NCBI RefSeq assembly: GCF_001655685.1
Contig: NZ_LYVF01000137.1
Coordinates: forward strand, 149,729 to 213,728
Origin: Desulfotomaculum copahuensis
Lineage (GTDB): Bacteria > Bacillota > Desulfotomaculia > Desulfotomaculales > Desulfovirgulaceae
Direction: 5' to 3'
DNA: 64,000 bases
Shown here piece by piece: positions 39,294 through 52,251 of this stretch (position 1 is its first letter; each line of letters opens with the position of its first letter). A model generated the notes under the pieces. It saw only the letters and a list, made by a program, of their open reading frames with translations. It did not search any database and had not been told where the DNA came from. The translations under genes were made by a program, and so were the position numbers.

Positions 39294-39332
39294 CCGGTTA
39301 CACCTCCCGGAGGCGAAGCTTGCCCCGTCCAG

Positions 39333-40154
39333 CTATTTGCGCAACCAAAAAAACGCCAGCGAGCGCCCCTGCTTCAGCTGCAGCGCCCCGTTCAACCGGT
39401 CGGCCAGGGTGGACTCGTCCAGGTTCCGGGCCAGCACGCCTTCCACCGCCAGGGAAATGGTCCCCGTTTCCTCGGAGACAATCACCGCCAGGGCGTCTGA
39501 AACCTCGGTAATGCCTATCCCGGCCCGGTGGCGGGTGCCCAGTTCCTTGCCGATGTCGGCGTTCATGGTCAGCGGCAGAACACAGGCCGCAGCAATCACC
39601 CGATCGCCCCTGATGATCACCGCCCCGTCGTGCAGAGGGGTTTTGGGCACAAAAATATTAACCAGGAACTCCGCCGATACCAGCCCTTCGATCCTGGTCC
39701 CCGTATCCATATATTCTTCCAGACCGGTGGTCCGTTCCAGCACCATCAGCGCGCCGGTGCGGGTGCGGGAAAGTACGCAGGCCGCCCGCACCACTTCCTG
39801 CACGGTGCGCGAGCGGTCGTCCTCGGCCATGTAAACCGCCGGGGTGGCAAAAAAACGGCCCCCGCCCAGCTTTTCCAGCGCCCGGCGTAGTTCGGGCTGG
39901 AATACAATCGGCAGCGCCACCACCAGAGCGGTCATCGTCTGACGCAAAAGCCAGTGAAAGGTATACAGGTGCAGCCAGCTGCTCAGCGCGGTGGCCACCA
40001 GCAGCACGGCCAGGCCCTTGATCAGCTGCACGGCCCGGGTACCTTTGATCAGCAGAGCCAGCCGGTATAGAACAAAGGCAACCAGCAAAATGTCGATTAT
40101 GCTGGTAATGTTAAACAGATCCAGGTTCAGGGCTTTTAATTGCTCCCAGAACAA
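39333..40154 (-). CDS. cdaA: Diadenylate cyclase CdaA
   Basis: 273 residues from TTG 40154 with AAGGAGG 9-10 nt upstream. Three N-terminal membrane helices (about 18-90) precede the DAC domain with both catalytic motifs: PLHDGAVIIRGD (DGA) and LGTRHRAGIGITEVSDA (RHR). It makes cyclic-di-AMP from two ATP at the membrane, controlling potassium and cell-wall homeostasis. First gene of cdaA-cdaR, which lies directly upstream of glmM. Confidence 0.96.
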   Translation of the reverse strand: MFWEQLKALNLDLFNITSIIDILLVAFVLYRLALLIKGTRAVQLIKGLAVLLVATALSSWLHLYTFHWLLRQTMTALVVALPIVFQPELRRALEKLGGGRFFATPAVYMAEDDRSRTVQEVVRAACVLSRTRTGALMVLERTTGLEEYMDTGTRIEGLVSAEFLVNIFVPKTPLHDGAVIIRGDRVIAAACVLPLTMNADIGKELGTRHRAGIGITEVSDALAVIVSEETGTISLAVEGVLARNLDESTLADRLNGALQLKQGRSLAFFWLRK

Positions 40155-40211
40155 ACCGCGGATCCTCCTTTGCGGTGTGCACGGATAGTATTATGTATTG
40201 CTCAACTTATC

Positions 40212-40240
40212 ATTATGAAGCACCAACCCTGGGCCGTCAA
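40212..40240 (-). promoter_or_regulatory. Promoter for cdaA-cdaR
   Basis: Minus strand TTGACG (40240-40235), 17-bp spacer, CATAAT (40217-40212), about 58 bp before the cdaA start. It lies right after the terminator of the amino-acid operon. Confidence 0.75.
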
Positions 40241-40265
40241 GCATTTTAAGCCATTTTTAATAAAT

Positions 40266-40292
40266 GAAAAAACCCCCTGTACAGGAAGGGGG
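40266..40292 (-). terminator. Terminator of the ilv-leu-cimA operon
   Basis: Minus strand CCCCCT, 8-nt loop, AGGGGG followed by TTTTTTC, about 75 bp after cimA. It ends a transcript of about 15 kb that starts near 55480. Confidence 0.8.
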
Positions 40293-40365
40293 CTTATTGC
40301 CAGATTTTTATGGCTACACTCACACTAACGGCCAAAGCGGCCAGTGCAAAGCCGCCGGCGACGGT

Positions 40366-41961
40366 TCATGCCGTTCCGCTTTGACAGGGCTTTGTTTCCT
40401 TCCCGCTTTTGAGCAGGCCGTAGGCGATGCTATCCACCAGCGCCTGCCAGCTGGCTTCGATGATGTTGGGGGACACCCCCACCGTGCCCCAGGAACGCTC
40501 CCCGTCCCCGGATTCAATGAGCACACGCACCACCGCGCCGGTGCCGTCTTTTTCATCCAGCACACGCACCTTGTAGTCGTTGAGCTGCATGCGCGCGATG
40601 GCCGGGTAGAATTCCTCCAGCGCCTTGCGCAGGGCGTTGTCCAGCGCGTTCACCGGCCCGTTGCCCTCGGCCGCGGTGTGCACCACCCGGTCGCCCACAG
40701 TCAGTTTGATAATCGCCTCGGAATATACCGGACTGTTTTCCCGCATTTCGATGATGATGCGCAGGTTTTCCAGTTTGAACGGCTCCCGGTAATGGTTGTA
40801 GGCGCGGTGCAGAAGCAGTTCAAAGGAGCCCTCCGCCCCCTCGAACTGAAACCCCTGATGTTCCAGTTCCTTGATCTCCTCCAGCAGGCGGCGGTTTTCC
40901 TCGCTGCTGGTGCCCAGGTTCAGGTTCAATTCCTGGTATTTGTACATCAAGTTGGAGAGCCCGCTCAGTTCCGACACCAGCACCCGCCGGCGGTTGCCCA
41001 CCAGCGCCGGGTCGATGTGTTCATAAGTGCGGGTATCCTTTAAAATGGCGCTTACATGCACGCCACCCTTGTGGGCAAAAGCGCTCGTCCCGACAAAGGG
41101 CTGATGGGAAGACGGATGCATGTTGGCCAGTTCGCTGACGTAACGGGACAGTTCGGTCAGCCCGGCCAGACTCTGCCGGGGAATGGTTTCATGCCCGCAT
41201 TTCAAGGTCAGATTGGGAATAATCGAGCACAGGTTGGCATTGCCGCAACGTTCCCCGTAGCCGTTGACGGTGCCCTGGACATGGGTGGCGCCGGCCTCCA
41301 CGGCGGCCAGGGTGTTGGCCACCGCCAGTTCGCCGTCATTATGGCAGTGGATGCCCAGCGGCAGGGGGATTTCATCCCGCACCCGCCGGATCACGGCGGC
41401 GATGTCCGCGGGCAGGTTGCCGCCATTGGTGTCGCACAGCACCAGGGTGGCGGCCCCGCCCGCCGCGGCGGCCTTTAAAGTGGCCAGAGCGTAAGCCGGG
41501 TTGGCCTTGAAGCCGTCGAAAAAGTGCTCGGCGTCGTAAATCACCGTCAGGCCCCGGCTTTTTAAAAAAGCCAGGGATTCTTTGATCATGGCCAGATTCT
41601 CATCCAGCGTGGTGCCCAGGGCGTGCAGGACATGAAAATCCCAGGTTTTGCCGAAAATGGTGGCCACGGGGGCGCCAGCGGCCAGGACGCTTTGGATGTT
41701 GGCGTCTTCCACCGCCGTCACGCCCGGCCGGCGGGTGCAGCCGAAGGCGGCCACCCGGGCATGACCCAGCCGGCAGCTTTTAATGCGCCGGAAAAAGGCC
41801 ATGTCCTTTGGATTGGAGCCGGGCCAGCCGCCCTCCACAAAATGAAAGCCCATCTTATCCAGTTTGAGGGCGATTTTTACCTTATCCTCAGCGGAAAAAG
41901 AAATGCCTTCCCCTTGTGTGCCGTCCCGCAGGGTGGTGTCGTAGATTTCCACTGCCGCCAT
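40366..41961 (-). CDS. cimA: (R)-citramalate synthase
   Basis: 531 residues from ATG 41961 with GGGGGGAG 5 nt upstream; an upstream extension to 42051 is ignored. It is a DRE-TIM metallolyase: EIYDTTLRDGTQGEGISFSA, the VEGGWPGSNPKDMAFF pattern of the citramalate subgroup, and metal-binding HCHNDGELAVANT. A C-terminal LeuA-type allosteric domain follows. It condenses pyruvate and acetyl-CoA; LeuCD and LeuB then carry citramalate to 2-oxobutyrate for isoleucine. Last gene of the operon. The paralogue leuA lies three genes upstream. Confidence 0.93.
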   Translation of the reverse strand: MAAVEIYDTTLRDGTQGEGISFSAEDKVKIALKLDKMGFHFVEGGWPGSNPKDMAFFRRIKSCRLGHARVAAFGCTRRPGVTAVEDANIQSVLAAGAPVATIFGKTWDFHVLHALGTTLDENLAMIKESLAFLKSRGLTVIYDAEHFFDGFKANPAYALATLKAAAAGGAATLVLCDTNGGNLPADIAAVIRRVRDEIPLPLGIHCHNDGELAVANTLAAVEAGATHVQGTVNGYGERCGNANLCSIIPNLTLKCGHETIPRQSLAGLTELSRYVSELANMHPSSHQPFVGTSAFAHKGGVHVSAILKDTRTYEHIDPALVGNRRRVLVSELSGLSNLMYKYQELNLNLGTSSEENRRLLEEIKELEHQGFQFEGAEGSFELLLHRAYNHYREPFKLENLRIIIEMRENSPVYSEAIIKLTVGDRVVHTAAEGNGPVNALDNALRKALEEFYPAIARMQLNDYKVRVLDEKDGTGAVVRVLIESGDGERSWGTVGVSPNIIEASWQALVDSIAYGLLKSGKETKPCQSGTA

Positions 41962-42229
41962 GATTTCTCCCCCCGTAACATACGTGGTATCCGTACTGCC
42001 GGGTATACCCCCGGCCGGAGCTTTCACCCGTCCACCGGTATAAGAACACACTTTGTTTTAAGACGCCCCGGCGCCGGCCGGCTTCCTGTTCCGTCCCGAC
42101 CACCGTCGGTGTGCTGATGGCCCTTCCTGGAAGCGCGCCCGGCCGGCAAACCCGCACTGAAACGCCCCATTTCCGGCGGATGCGGGCAACCGGTTGAAAA
42201 ATTTGACCGGGCCACCCGGTGCAGAACAC

Positions 42230-43303
42230 TTATTTCTCCCCCACCAGTTCCGCAATCAGGCGACCCATTTCGGCCGTGCCCACCTGCCGTTTGCCCGGTT
42301 CCATGATGTCGGCGGTACGGTAGCCCTGCTCCAGTACGGCCGTAACGGCGTTTTCAATTGCCGCCGCTCCCTCCTCCAGGCCGCAGGAATAGCGTAGCAG
42401 CATCGCCCCGGACAGGATGGCCGCAACCGGGTTGGCCAGTTGCCGGCCGGCAATGTCCGGCGCCGAACCGTGGATCGGTTCATACAGCGCCGTGCCGTCG
42501 CCCAGGCTGGCCGAGGGCAGCATGCCCAGGGAGCCGGTGAGCTGGGCGGCCTGGTCGCTCAAAATGTCCCCGAACAGGTTTTCTGTAAGTAAAACATCGA
42601 ACTGGCGCGGGTTGCGCACCAGCTGCATGGCGCAGTTGTCCACCAGCATGTGGTTCACTGCCACATCCGGATAGTCCACGGCCATGGCCGTGACCACCTC
42701 CCGCCATAAACGGGAACTCTCCAGTACATTGGCCTTATCCACCGAGGTCAGCTTTTTGCGCCGCTTCCCGGCCAGTTCGAAGGCCCGCCGGGCCACACGC
42801 CGGATTTCCTCCGTGGTGTAAACCAGTGTCTCGGTCACCCGCTGGCCGCCGGGGATGTCCTCCCGCTTCTTCTCGCCGAAATACAGCCCGCCGGTCAGTT
42901 CCCGCACCACCAGAATGTCCAGGCCGGACACCACCTCTGGCTTCAGGGTGGAGGCGCCGGCCAGCGCGGGAAAAACACGCGCCGGCCGCAGGTTGGCGTA
43001 GACGCCCAGTTTTTTGCGCAGCGGCAACAGGGCGCCCACCTCGGGGCGCAGGTGCACGGGCAGTTGATCCCATTTGGGGCCGCCCACCGCACCCAGCAGC
43101 ACGGCGTCACCTTCCCGGCAGAGGGCCAGGGTTTCCTCCGGCAGCGGATGGCCGGCGGCGTCATAGGCGGCGCCGCCAATCAAAGCTTCCCGGAAGCAAA
43201 ATTCGACTCCCATACGCCGGCCGGAGGCCGCCAGCACCCGGGTGGCCTGGGCGGTCACCTCCGGGCCGATGCCGTCACCGGGTAAAACAGTGATCTTGTA
43301 CAT
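42230..43303 (-). CDS. leuB: 3-isopropylmalate dehydrogenase
   Basis: 357 residues, usual length. [20 protein letters not shown] at the N-terminus, the catalytic [15 protein letters not shown] region (about 140), metal-site [18 protein letters not shown], and [13 protein letters not shown] near the C-terminus. NAD-dependent oxidative decarboxylation of 3-isopropylmalate, and probably of 3-methylmalate in the citramalate route. Gaps of 186 bp to leuD and 268 bp to cimA contain no gene that I can see. Confidence 0.96.
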   Translation of the reverse strand: MYKITVLPGDGIGPEVTAQATRVLAASGRRMGVEFCFREALIGGAAYDAAGHPLPEETLALCREGDAVLLGAVGGPKWDQLPVHLRPEVGALLPLRKKLGVYANLRPARVFPALAGASTLKPEVVSGLDILVVRELTGGLYFGEKKREDIPGGQRVTETLVYTTEEIRRVARRAFELAGKRRKKLTSVDKANVLESSRLWREVVTAMAVDYPDVAVNHMLVDNCAMQLVRNPRQFDVLLTENLFGDILSDQAAQLTGSLGMLPSASLGDGTALYEPIHGSAPDIAGRQLANPVAAILSGAMLLRYSCGLEEGAAAIENAVTAVLEQGYRTADIMEPGKRQVGTAEMGRLIAELVGEK

Positions 43304-43489
43304 GGATGTTCAGTCCTCTTCATTAATGTTCAAAAAAACTTCAAGTAACCCGGCCGTACCGGATAGTTGCCCTCGAATCATACGCAATATGCAGCACTGC
43401 CGGGTTCACCCGGAAGCGGGCGGATGTTCCGTCTGGAGCGGGACACCGGATGGCGGGGTACAGCCGCCATCCTTTCATGCCTGCTGCCC

Positions 43490-43999
43490 TTACATCCCGT
43501 TCTTTTCCCGGGTCAGCCGCCGGGCCACGTAGTCGATCAGGCCGCCGGCGGCGATGATCTCCTGCATGAAGGGCGGCACGGGCGTGGCCCGGTATTCTTC
43601 GCCGCGGGTGAGATTGTAAATGGTACCGGCCGCCGCATCCACCGCCACTTCGTCCCCGGCCTGAATTTTTTCCGCCGCTGCCGGCGATTCAAAAATGGGC
43701 AGGCCGATGTTGAAGGCGTTGCGGTAGAAAATACGGGCAAAAGTAGCGGCGATCACACACGAAACGCCGGCCGCCTTGATCGCAATCGGCGCATGTTCCC
43801 GGGAACTGCCGCAGCCGAAGTTCCTGCCGGCCACGATCATTTCCCCCGGCCGCACCCGGCCGGCAAAGGCGGGATCGGCGTCTTCCATGCAGTGGGCGGC
43901 CAGTTCCGCCGGTTCGGAGGTGTTCAGGTAGCGGGCCGGGATGATCGCGTCGGTATCCACGTCATCCCCAAACTTCCATGTTTTCCCTTGCAGTTTCAT
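43490..43999 (-). CDS. leuD: 3-isopropylmalate dehydratase small subunit
   Basis: 169 residues, with a GGAGGTG site before ATG 43999. It has the swivelling-domain motifs DVDTDAIIPARYLNT and NFGCGSSREHAPIAIKAAG, plus ATFARIFYRNAFNIGLPI. Length fits the short LeuD/HACN small-subunit type. It works with LeuC in isomerising 2-isopropylmalate and, by inference, citramalate. It begins directly after the leuC stop. Confidence 0.96.
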   Translation of the reverse strand: MKLQGKTWKFGDDVDTDAIIPARYLNTSEPAELAAHCMEDADPAFAGRVRPGEMIVAGRNFGCGSSREHAPIAIKAAGVSCVIAATFARIFYRNAFNIGLPIFESPAAAEKIQAGDEVAVDAAAGTIYNLTRGEEYRATPVPPFMQEIIAAGGLIDYVARRLTREKNGM

Positions 44000-45262
44000 T
44001 CAACACACCTCCTGCGGGCCGGCAATGCGCCCCAGTATGGCGGAAGCCGCGGCCACCGCCGGATTGCTCAGATAAACCTCGCTCTGCGGGTGCCCCATGC
44101 GCCCTACGAAATTGCGGTTGGTGGTGGCGATGCAGCGCTCGCCGGCGGCCAGGATACCCATATAGCCGCCCAGGCAGGGGCCGCAGGTGGGCGTGCTCAC
44201 GGCCGCGCCGGCGTCCAGGAAGATTTCCACCAGTCCTTCCTTCAGCGCCGTCCGGTAGATTTCCTGGGTACCGGGAATGACGATCAGGCGCACATCCGGA
44301 TGCACCTTTTTGCCCTGCAGCACTTTGGCCGCCAGACGCAGGTCCTCCATGCGGCCGTTGGTGCAGGAGCCGATTACCGCCTGCTGGATCTCCACCCGCC
44401 CGGCCTCACTGACCGGACGTACATTTGAGGGCAGGTGGGGAAAGGCCACCTGGGGCTCCAGTTTGCTCACGTCAAATTCGTACACCCGGGCATAACGGGC
44501 ACCGGGATCGCTGGCGTAGAACTGGTACGGCCGCTTGGCCCGTCCTTCCACGTACCGCCGGGTGATTTCGTCCGGCGGCACGATGCCGTTCTTCGCGCCG
44601 GCTTCCACGGCCATATTGGCCATGGTCAGCCGGCCGTCCATGGACAGGCTTGCGACGGCCGGACCGGTAAATTCCATGGCCATATACAAAGCACCGTCCA
44701 CGCCGGTTTGACCGATGGTATATAGAATCAGGTCCTTGCCCCCCACCCAGGCCGGCAGTGCCCCGTGATAGACGAATTTCAGCGTTTCCGGCACTTTCAG
44801 CCAGGTTTCCCCCAGGGCCATGGCCGCAGCCAGATCGGTGCTGCCCACCCCGGTGGAAAAGGCGCCCAGTGCACCGTAGGTGCAGGTGTGTGAATCGGCG
44901 CCGATGACCAGATCCCCCGGCCCGACCAGGCCCTGTTCGGGCAGCAGGCAATGTTCGATGCCCATGCGCCCCACTTCGAAGTAGTTGGTCAGCCCCTGCC
45001 GGCGGGCGAAATCCCGTAATAGTTTGGCCTGCTCCGCCGACTTGATGTCCTTGTTGGGCACAAAGTGATCGGGCACCAGGGCCACCCGCTCCCGGTCGAA
45101 CACTTCCGCCACGCCGGTACGCCCGAATTCCTTGATTGCCACCGGAGCGGTGATGTCGTTGCCCAGAGCCAGATCCACCTTCACGTTGATCAGTTCGCCG
45201 GGGGACACTTCGTCCCGGCCGGCGTGCGCGGCCAGGATCTTTTCCGTAATCGTCATGGGCAT
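44000..45262 (-). CDS. leuC: 3-isopropylmalate dehydratase large subunit
   Basis: 420 residues from ATG 45262, preferred because GGTGAG ends 8 nt upstream; TTG 45268 overlaps the leuA stop. Iron-sulfur ligands are visible: Cys in [20 protein letters not shown] and the pair in [13 protein letters not shown]. Also [20 protein letters not shown] and a C-terminal [20 protein letters not shown]. It is the short LeuC type (about 420, not 470). 4Fe-4S enzyme acting in both leucine and citramalate branches. Confidence 0.96.
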   Translation of the reverse strand: MPMTITEKILAAHAGRDEVSPGELINVKVDLALGNDITAPVAIKEFGRTGVAEVFDRERVALVPDHFVPNKDIKSAEQAKLLRDFARRQGLTNYFEVGRMGIEHCLLPEQGLVGPGDLVIGADSHTCTYGALGAFSTGVGSTDLAAAMALGETWLKVPETLKFVYHGALPAWVGGKDLILYTIGQTGVDGALYMAMEFTGPAVASLSMDGRLTMANMAVEAGAKNGIVPPDEITRRYVEGRAKRPYQFYASDPGARYARVYEFDVSKLEPQVAFPHLPSNVRPVSEAGRVEIQQAVIGSCTNGRMEDLRLAAKVLQGKKVHPDVRLIVIPGTQEIYRTALKEGLVEIFLDAGAAVSTPTCGPCLGGYMGILAAGERCIATTNRNFVGRMGHPQSEVYLSNPAVAAASAILGRIAGPQEVC

Positions 45263-45264
45263 GC

Positions 45265-46797
<1,533 letters not shown>

Positions 46798-47112
46798 TTT
46801 ACTTCCTCCTTTTGCGAATCAAATCCGGCGGCCGGTCCCCCGTCGCCCCCATATTTCGGACCAAGCCGCCCTGCTTGTCAATGTGTGTAAATCCCGGCCG
46901 TTTTTTTCTGCCGGCAAAGGTGTTCCGGGGCTGTAAATTCCCCGGTTTCTGTCTAATAGCCATGATTTTTTGAACACAACTCATGAATGAAAAGGCTGGT
47001 GGCCGAAGTTTGGCGGCCGTGCCTCGTCGCTCCAAAGCTCCGGCACGGCCACCACCTTCAAGAGTGGCCATTTTCACATAATAATGTTGCATGGCGCTGT
47101 GATGCGGACTTG
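46798..47112 (-). repeat. Intercistronic spacer with competing GC-rich hairpins, between ilvB2 and leuA
   Basis: The largest gap inside the operon (about 315 bp). On the minus strand GGTGGCCGTGCC (47053-47042) can pair over 12 bp with GGCACGGCCGCC (47023-47012). The same 5' arm can instead pair with CGGCCACCA (47005-46997), which is followed by GCCTTTTC. Such mutually exclusive stems could be an RNA-processing or attenuation site. A 54-codon basic open frame (46963-46799) lacks a ribosome binding site and is not called. Confidence 0.55.
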
Positions 47113-48780
47113 CTACCTGCTTACGGCCTGATCGATGCCCTGTCCCTGCAGCACCATGGGCAGTACGTTCTCCTCCGTACTGATCAAACAGTTGACCAGC
47201 ACCGGACCGGGTTCGGCCAGCGCCCGGGTGAGCACTTCCGCCACCTCTGCACTGTCGCTGATCGTATACCCCGCTATGCCATAGGCGCGGGCCAAAGCAA
47301 TGAAGTCGGGGTGGAATTTGAAGTCCACCGCCATGTAGCGCCCCTCGCAGTAATATTCCTGCAACTGCCGTACCATGCCCAGGGCATGGTTGTTCAACAA
47401 AATGATCTTCAAGGGCAATTCCTGTTCCCGCACGGTGGCCAGTTCCTGCATGTTCATCTGGATGCTGCCGTCGCCGGTGACCAAAACCACCTGCCGGTCC
47501 GGCAGCGCCAGTTGGGCGCCCACCGCCGCCGGCAGGCCGAAGCCCATGGTGCCCAGGCCGCCGGAGGAAATCAACGTCCCCGGCCGCTTGAAGGGGTAGT
47601 ACTGGGCCACCCACATCTGGTGCTGGCCCACGTCGGTGGCCACCACCGCATCGCCGCCGGTGCAGCGGTAAAGCTCCTCAATGATATACTGCGGTTTGAG
47701 GCCGTTCTCCCGCCCGTAGCTCAACGGATAGGCGCTTTTTAATTCCGCCACCCGCGCCAGCCAGGCTGCCCGGTCCGTTTTTTCCACCAGCGGCAGCAGC
47801 GCCTGCAGCACCTGTTTGACATCGCCCACAATCGGTACGTTGATGCGCACATTTTTGCCGATTTCCGCCGGGTCGATATCCACGTGGATCAAGGCGGCAT
47901 TGGGCGCGAAGGCGTCCAGCCGGCCGGTCACCCGGTCGTCGAAGCGCGCGCCCAGAGCTATCAGCAAATCGCATTCGGTTACGGCCAGATTGGCGTAGCG
48001 GGTGCCGTGCAGGCCGAGCATGCCCAGGAACAACGGGTGATCCCCGGGAAAACCGGACAGTCCCATGAATGTATTGGTCACCGGAGCAGCAATCTTTTCG
48101 GCCAGTTCCAACAGTTCCCCGCCCGCCCGGGCGTTGATGATGCCGCCGCCGGCATAAATAACCGGGCGCCGGGCGGCGGCAATCAAACGCGCCGCCTCGT
48201 TGATCTGGTTGGGATGCCCGCGGAAAGTCGGTTTATAACCCCGCAGGTTGACCGTTTCCGGATAGTCGAAATCAATTTCCGTCTGGGCCACATCCTTGGG
48301 CAGATCGATCAACACCGGTCCCGGCCGGCCCGTGGAGGCGATGTGAAAGGCGTTCTTGACCACCCGGGGCAAATCAGACGGGTTTTTAACCAGATAATTA
48401 TGTTTGGTGATCGGCAGGGTAATGCCCGTAATATCCACTTCCTGGAAAGCATCGGTACCCACCTGACTGGTGGGTACCTGGCCGGTAAATACCACCAGGG
48501 GCACGGAATCCATATAGGCGTTGGCCAGGCCGGTGACCAGGTTGGTCGCGCCGGGACCGGAGGTGGCCATGGCCACCCCCACCTCGCCGGAGGCTCGCGC
48601 GTAGCCGTCGGCCGCGTGCACGGCCCCCTGCTCGTGGCGCACCAGCACGTGTTTGATGCCGGAGGAATGGTAAAGGGCATCGTAAACGGGGAGCATCGCC
48701 CCGCCCGGATAACCGAAGACGATGCGCACGTTTTCCAGTTCCAGGCAGCGGATTAAAGCATCCGCCACTTTCATTTTCAT
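47113..48780 (-). CDS. ilvB: Acetolactate synthase large subunit, second copy
   Basis: 555 residues from ATG 48780, with AAGGGGGG upstream. ThDP enzyme: FGYPGGAMLPVYDALYHSSG with the catalytic Glu region (LVRHEQGAVHAADGYARASG), FAD-region sequences in the middle, and ThDP motif GDGSIQMNMQELATV followed by NNHALGMVRQLQEYY. Closely similar to the copy at 50579-52237 but clearly diverged. No small subunit is adjacent; it may share IlvN. Makes acetolactate or acetohydroxybutyrate. Confidence 0.93.
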   Translation of the reverse strand: MKMKVADALIRCLELENVRIVFGYPGGAMLPVYDALYHSSGIKHVLVRHEQGAVHAADGYARASGEVGVAMATSGPGATNLVTGLANAYMDSVPLVVFTGQVPTSQVGTDAFQEVDITGITLPITKHNYLVKNPSDLPRVVKNAFHIASTGRPGPVLIDLPKDVAQTEIDFDYPETVNLRGYKPTFRGHPNQINEAARLIAAARRPVIYAGGGIINARAGGELLELAEKIAAPVTNTFMGLSGFPGDHPLFLGMLGLHGTRYANLAVTECDLLIALGARFDDRVTGRLDAFAPNAALIHVDIDPAEIGKNVRINVPIVGDVKQVLQALLPLVEKTDRAAWLARVAELKSAYPLSYGRENGLKPQYIIEELYRCTGGDAVVATDVGQHQMWVAQYYPFKRPGTLISSGGLGTMGFGLPAAVGAQLALPDRQVVLVTGDGSIQMNMQELATVREQELPLKIILLNNHALGMVRQLQEYYCEGRYMAVDFKFHPDFIALARAYGIAGYTISDSAEVAEVLTRALAEPGPVLVNCLISTEENVLPMVLQGQGIDQAVSR

Positions 48781-48990
48781 ACCGTTTCCCCCCTTTCAAC
48801 CGGGTACGGTCCGTCAAAAAACATCATCCTTTGACCAGCGTAACCTTATGTCGGTCAATTGCGGTCAGAACCGGGGCACGGTTGCCTCCCGCCCCGGACC
48901 GTCCCGCAGTCAACCGGTGTTGGAAATTTGTATGCCGCTTTAGCCATGCGAGCCACGCCATCCAATCGTCGCAAAACAGGTGTTATGACA

Positions 48991-50510
<1,520 letters not shown>

Positions 50511-50578
50511 AATCCACACCTTCCTTGCCGGCCGGGATTAACTTGATCCAAAAGCCAGTCATTCCCGCCGCTTGCTTT

Positions 50579-52237
50579 TTATAGCATGTGGTCCAGTGAT
50601 TCGCCCGGAGGCACGAAGGGAAGCACGTTTTCCTCCCGCTCAATGACAAAGTCAAGCATCACCGGTTTTTGTGCGGCCACCGCCTCTTCCAGCGCCGGCG
50701 CCACTTCGCGTGCCGTGGTCACCCGCCGGCCGGCGGCGCCGTATGCTTCGGCCAGCCGGACAAAATCCGGGTTGACCAGCTCGGTGTAGGCGTAGCGCCG
50801 GTTGTAGAACAACTCCTGCCACTGCCGCACCATGCCCAGAAAGCCGTTGTTCATGATGGCCACGTTTACCGGCAGCTCATAGTTCACCGCCGTGGCCAGT
50901 TCCTGGATGTTCATCTGGATGCTGCCGTCACCGGCGATATCAAAGACCGTTTCACCGGGACAGGCCACCTGCACGCCGATGGCGGCCGGAAAACCGTAGC
51001 CCATGGTGCCCAGCCCGCCGGAGGAGATGAAGGAGCGCGGCCGGGTATAAGTATAATAATGGGCCGCCCACATCTGGTGCTGGCCCACCTCGGTCGTGAT
51101 TCTGGCCTGACCGCCGGTCACCCGGTAAATTTCCCGGATCACCTGCTGTGGTTTGAGGTGGCCGTTTTCTTCATAGGTAACCGGATATTCCTTTTTCCAG
51201 GTGTCGATCTTCTCCTGCCAGGCGCCGGGCAGTTTGGCTTCCAGACGCTCAATAAGCGCGGCCAGCACCTGCCGCACATCCCCCACCAGGGGAATATCCA
51301 CCCGCACATTCTTGCCTATTTCCGCCGGGTCGATGTCTATATGCAGGATTTTCGCCCGCGGGGCGAAGCAATCGATCTTGCCCGTCACCCGGTCGTCAAA
51401 GCGTACGCCCACCGCAATGAGCAGGTCGCACTCACAAAAGGCATAGTTGGCATACTTGCTGCCGTGCATGCCGGGCATGCCCAGGGAAAGGGGATGATCC
51501 CCGGGAAAGCTGCCCAGACCCATCAGCGTGGTGGCCACCGGGGCCAGCAGCATTTCGGCCAGTTGGCGCAGTTCCCGGTGCGCCCCGGAGCTGACCACCC
51601 CGCCGCCGGCGTAGATCACCGGCCGCTCCGACCGGAGGATGGCCGCCGCCGCCCGGTTCAACTGCTCCGCCGGCGGCACCGGCTGCGGGTGGTAGCCGGG
51701 CAGGTTCACCGGACCGGGATCCTGATACTCGATCTCGTTGCTGGCCACATCCTTGGGTATATCCACCAGCACCGGGCCCGGCCGGCCGGTGGTGGCGATG
51801 TAAAAAGCCTCCCGGATCACCCCGGCCAGTTCCCGGGTATCCTTGACGATATAGTTATGCTTGGTCACCGGCATGGTAATACCGGTGATATCCGCCTCCT
51901 GAAAGGAATCGCGGCCCAAAAGGCCGGTGGTCACCTGGCCGGTGAAGGCCACCAGGGGTACGGAGTCCATGTAGGCGTTGGCAATGCCGGTAACCAGGTT
52001 GGTCGCCCCCGGTCCGGAGGTGGCCAGGCAAACCCCGGGCCGGCCGGAGGCACGCGCATAGCCGTCGGCCGCATGAGCCGCCCCCTGCTCGTGCCTGGTC
52101 AAAATATGCCGGATATCGGCGTCATAGAGGGCGTCGTAAATGGGCAGCACCGAGCCGCCGGGAAAACCGAAAATGGTATCCACACCCTGCTCCTGCAAAG
52201 TGTCCACCAGGATTTGCGCGCCTGACTTCTTCACCAC
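50579..52237 (-). CDS. ilvB: Acetolactate synthase large subunit, first copy
   Basis: 552 residues from a GTG start with GGAGGTGAG upstream. Same architecture as the downstream paralogue: FGFPGGSVLPIYDALYDADI, LTRHEQGAAHAADGYARASG, CLATSGPGATNLVTGIANAY and ThDP motif AGDGSIQMNIQELATA followed by NNGFLGMVRQWQELFYNRRY. Directly upstream of ilvN, so this is probably the canonical catalytic partner. Confidence 0.95.
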   Translation of the reverse strand: MVKKSGAQILVDTLQEQGVDTIFGFPGGSVLPIYDALYDADIRHILTRHEQGAAHAADGYARASGRPGVCLATSGPGATNLVTGIANAYMDSVPLVAFTGQVTTGLLGRDSFQEADITGITMPVTKHNYIVKDTRELAGVIREAFYIATTGRPGPVLVDIPKDVASNEIEYQDPGPVNLPGYHPQPVPPAEQLNRAAAAILRSERPVIYAGGGVVSSGAHRELRQLAEMLLAPVATTLMGLGSFPGDHPLSLGMPGMHGSKYANYAFCECDLLIAVGVRFDDRVTGKIDCFAPRAKILHIDIDPAEIGKNVRVDIPLVGDVRQVLAALIERLEAKLPGAWQEKIDTWKKEYPVTYEENGHLKPQQVIREIYRVTGGQARITTEVGQHQMWAAHYYTYTRPRSFISSGGLGTMGYGFPAAIGVQVACPGETVFDIAGDGSIQMNIQELATAVNYELPVNVAIMNNGFLGMVRQWQELFYNRRYAYTELVNPDFVRLAEAYGAAGRRVTTAREVAPALEEAVAAQKPVMLDFVIEREENVLPFVPPGESLDHML

Positions 52238-52251
52238 AGCTCACCTCCGGT

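Noticed and set aside
42052..42229. Internal regulatory RNA between leuB and cimA
   Set aside because: GC-rich stems can be drawn, but no T-box core or riboswitch motif is present.
46799..47614. 271-codon minus-strand open frame
   Set aside because: Mostly an alternative frame of ilvB2; only its last 54 codons lie in the gap and they lack a ribosome binding site.
50669..52225. 518-codon plus-strand open frame
   Set aside because: Antisense to the first acetolactate synthase large subunit gene; the minus frame carries all family motifs.
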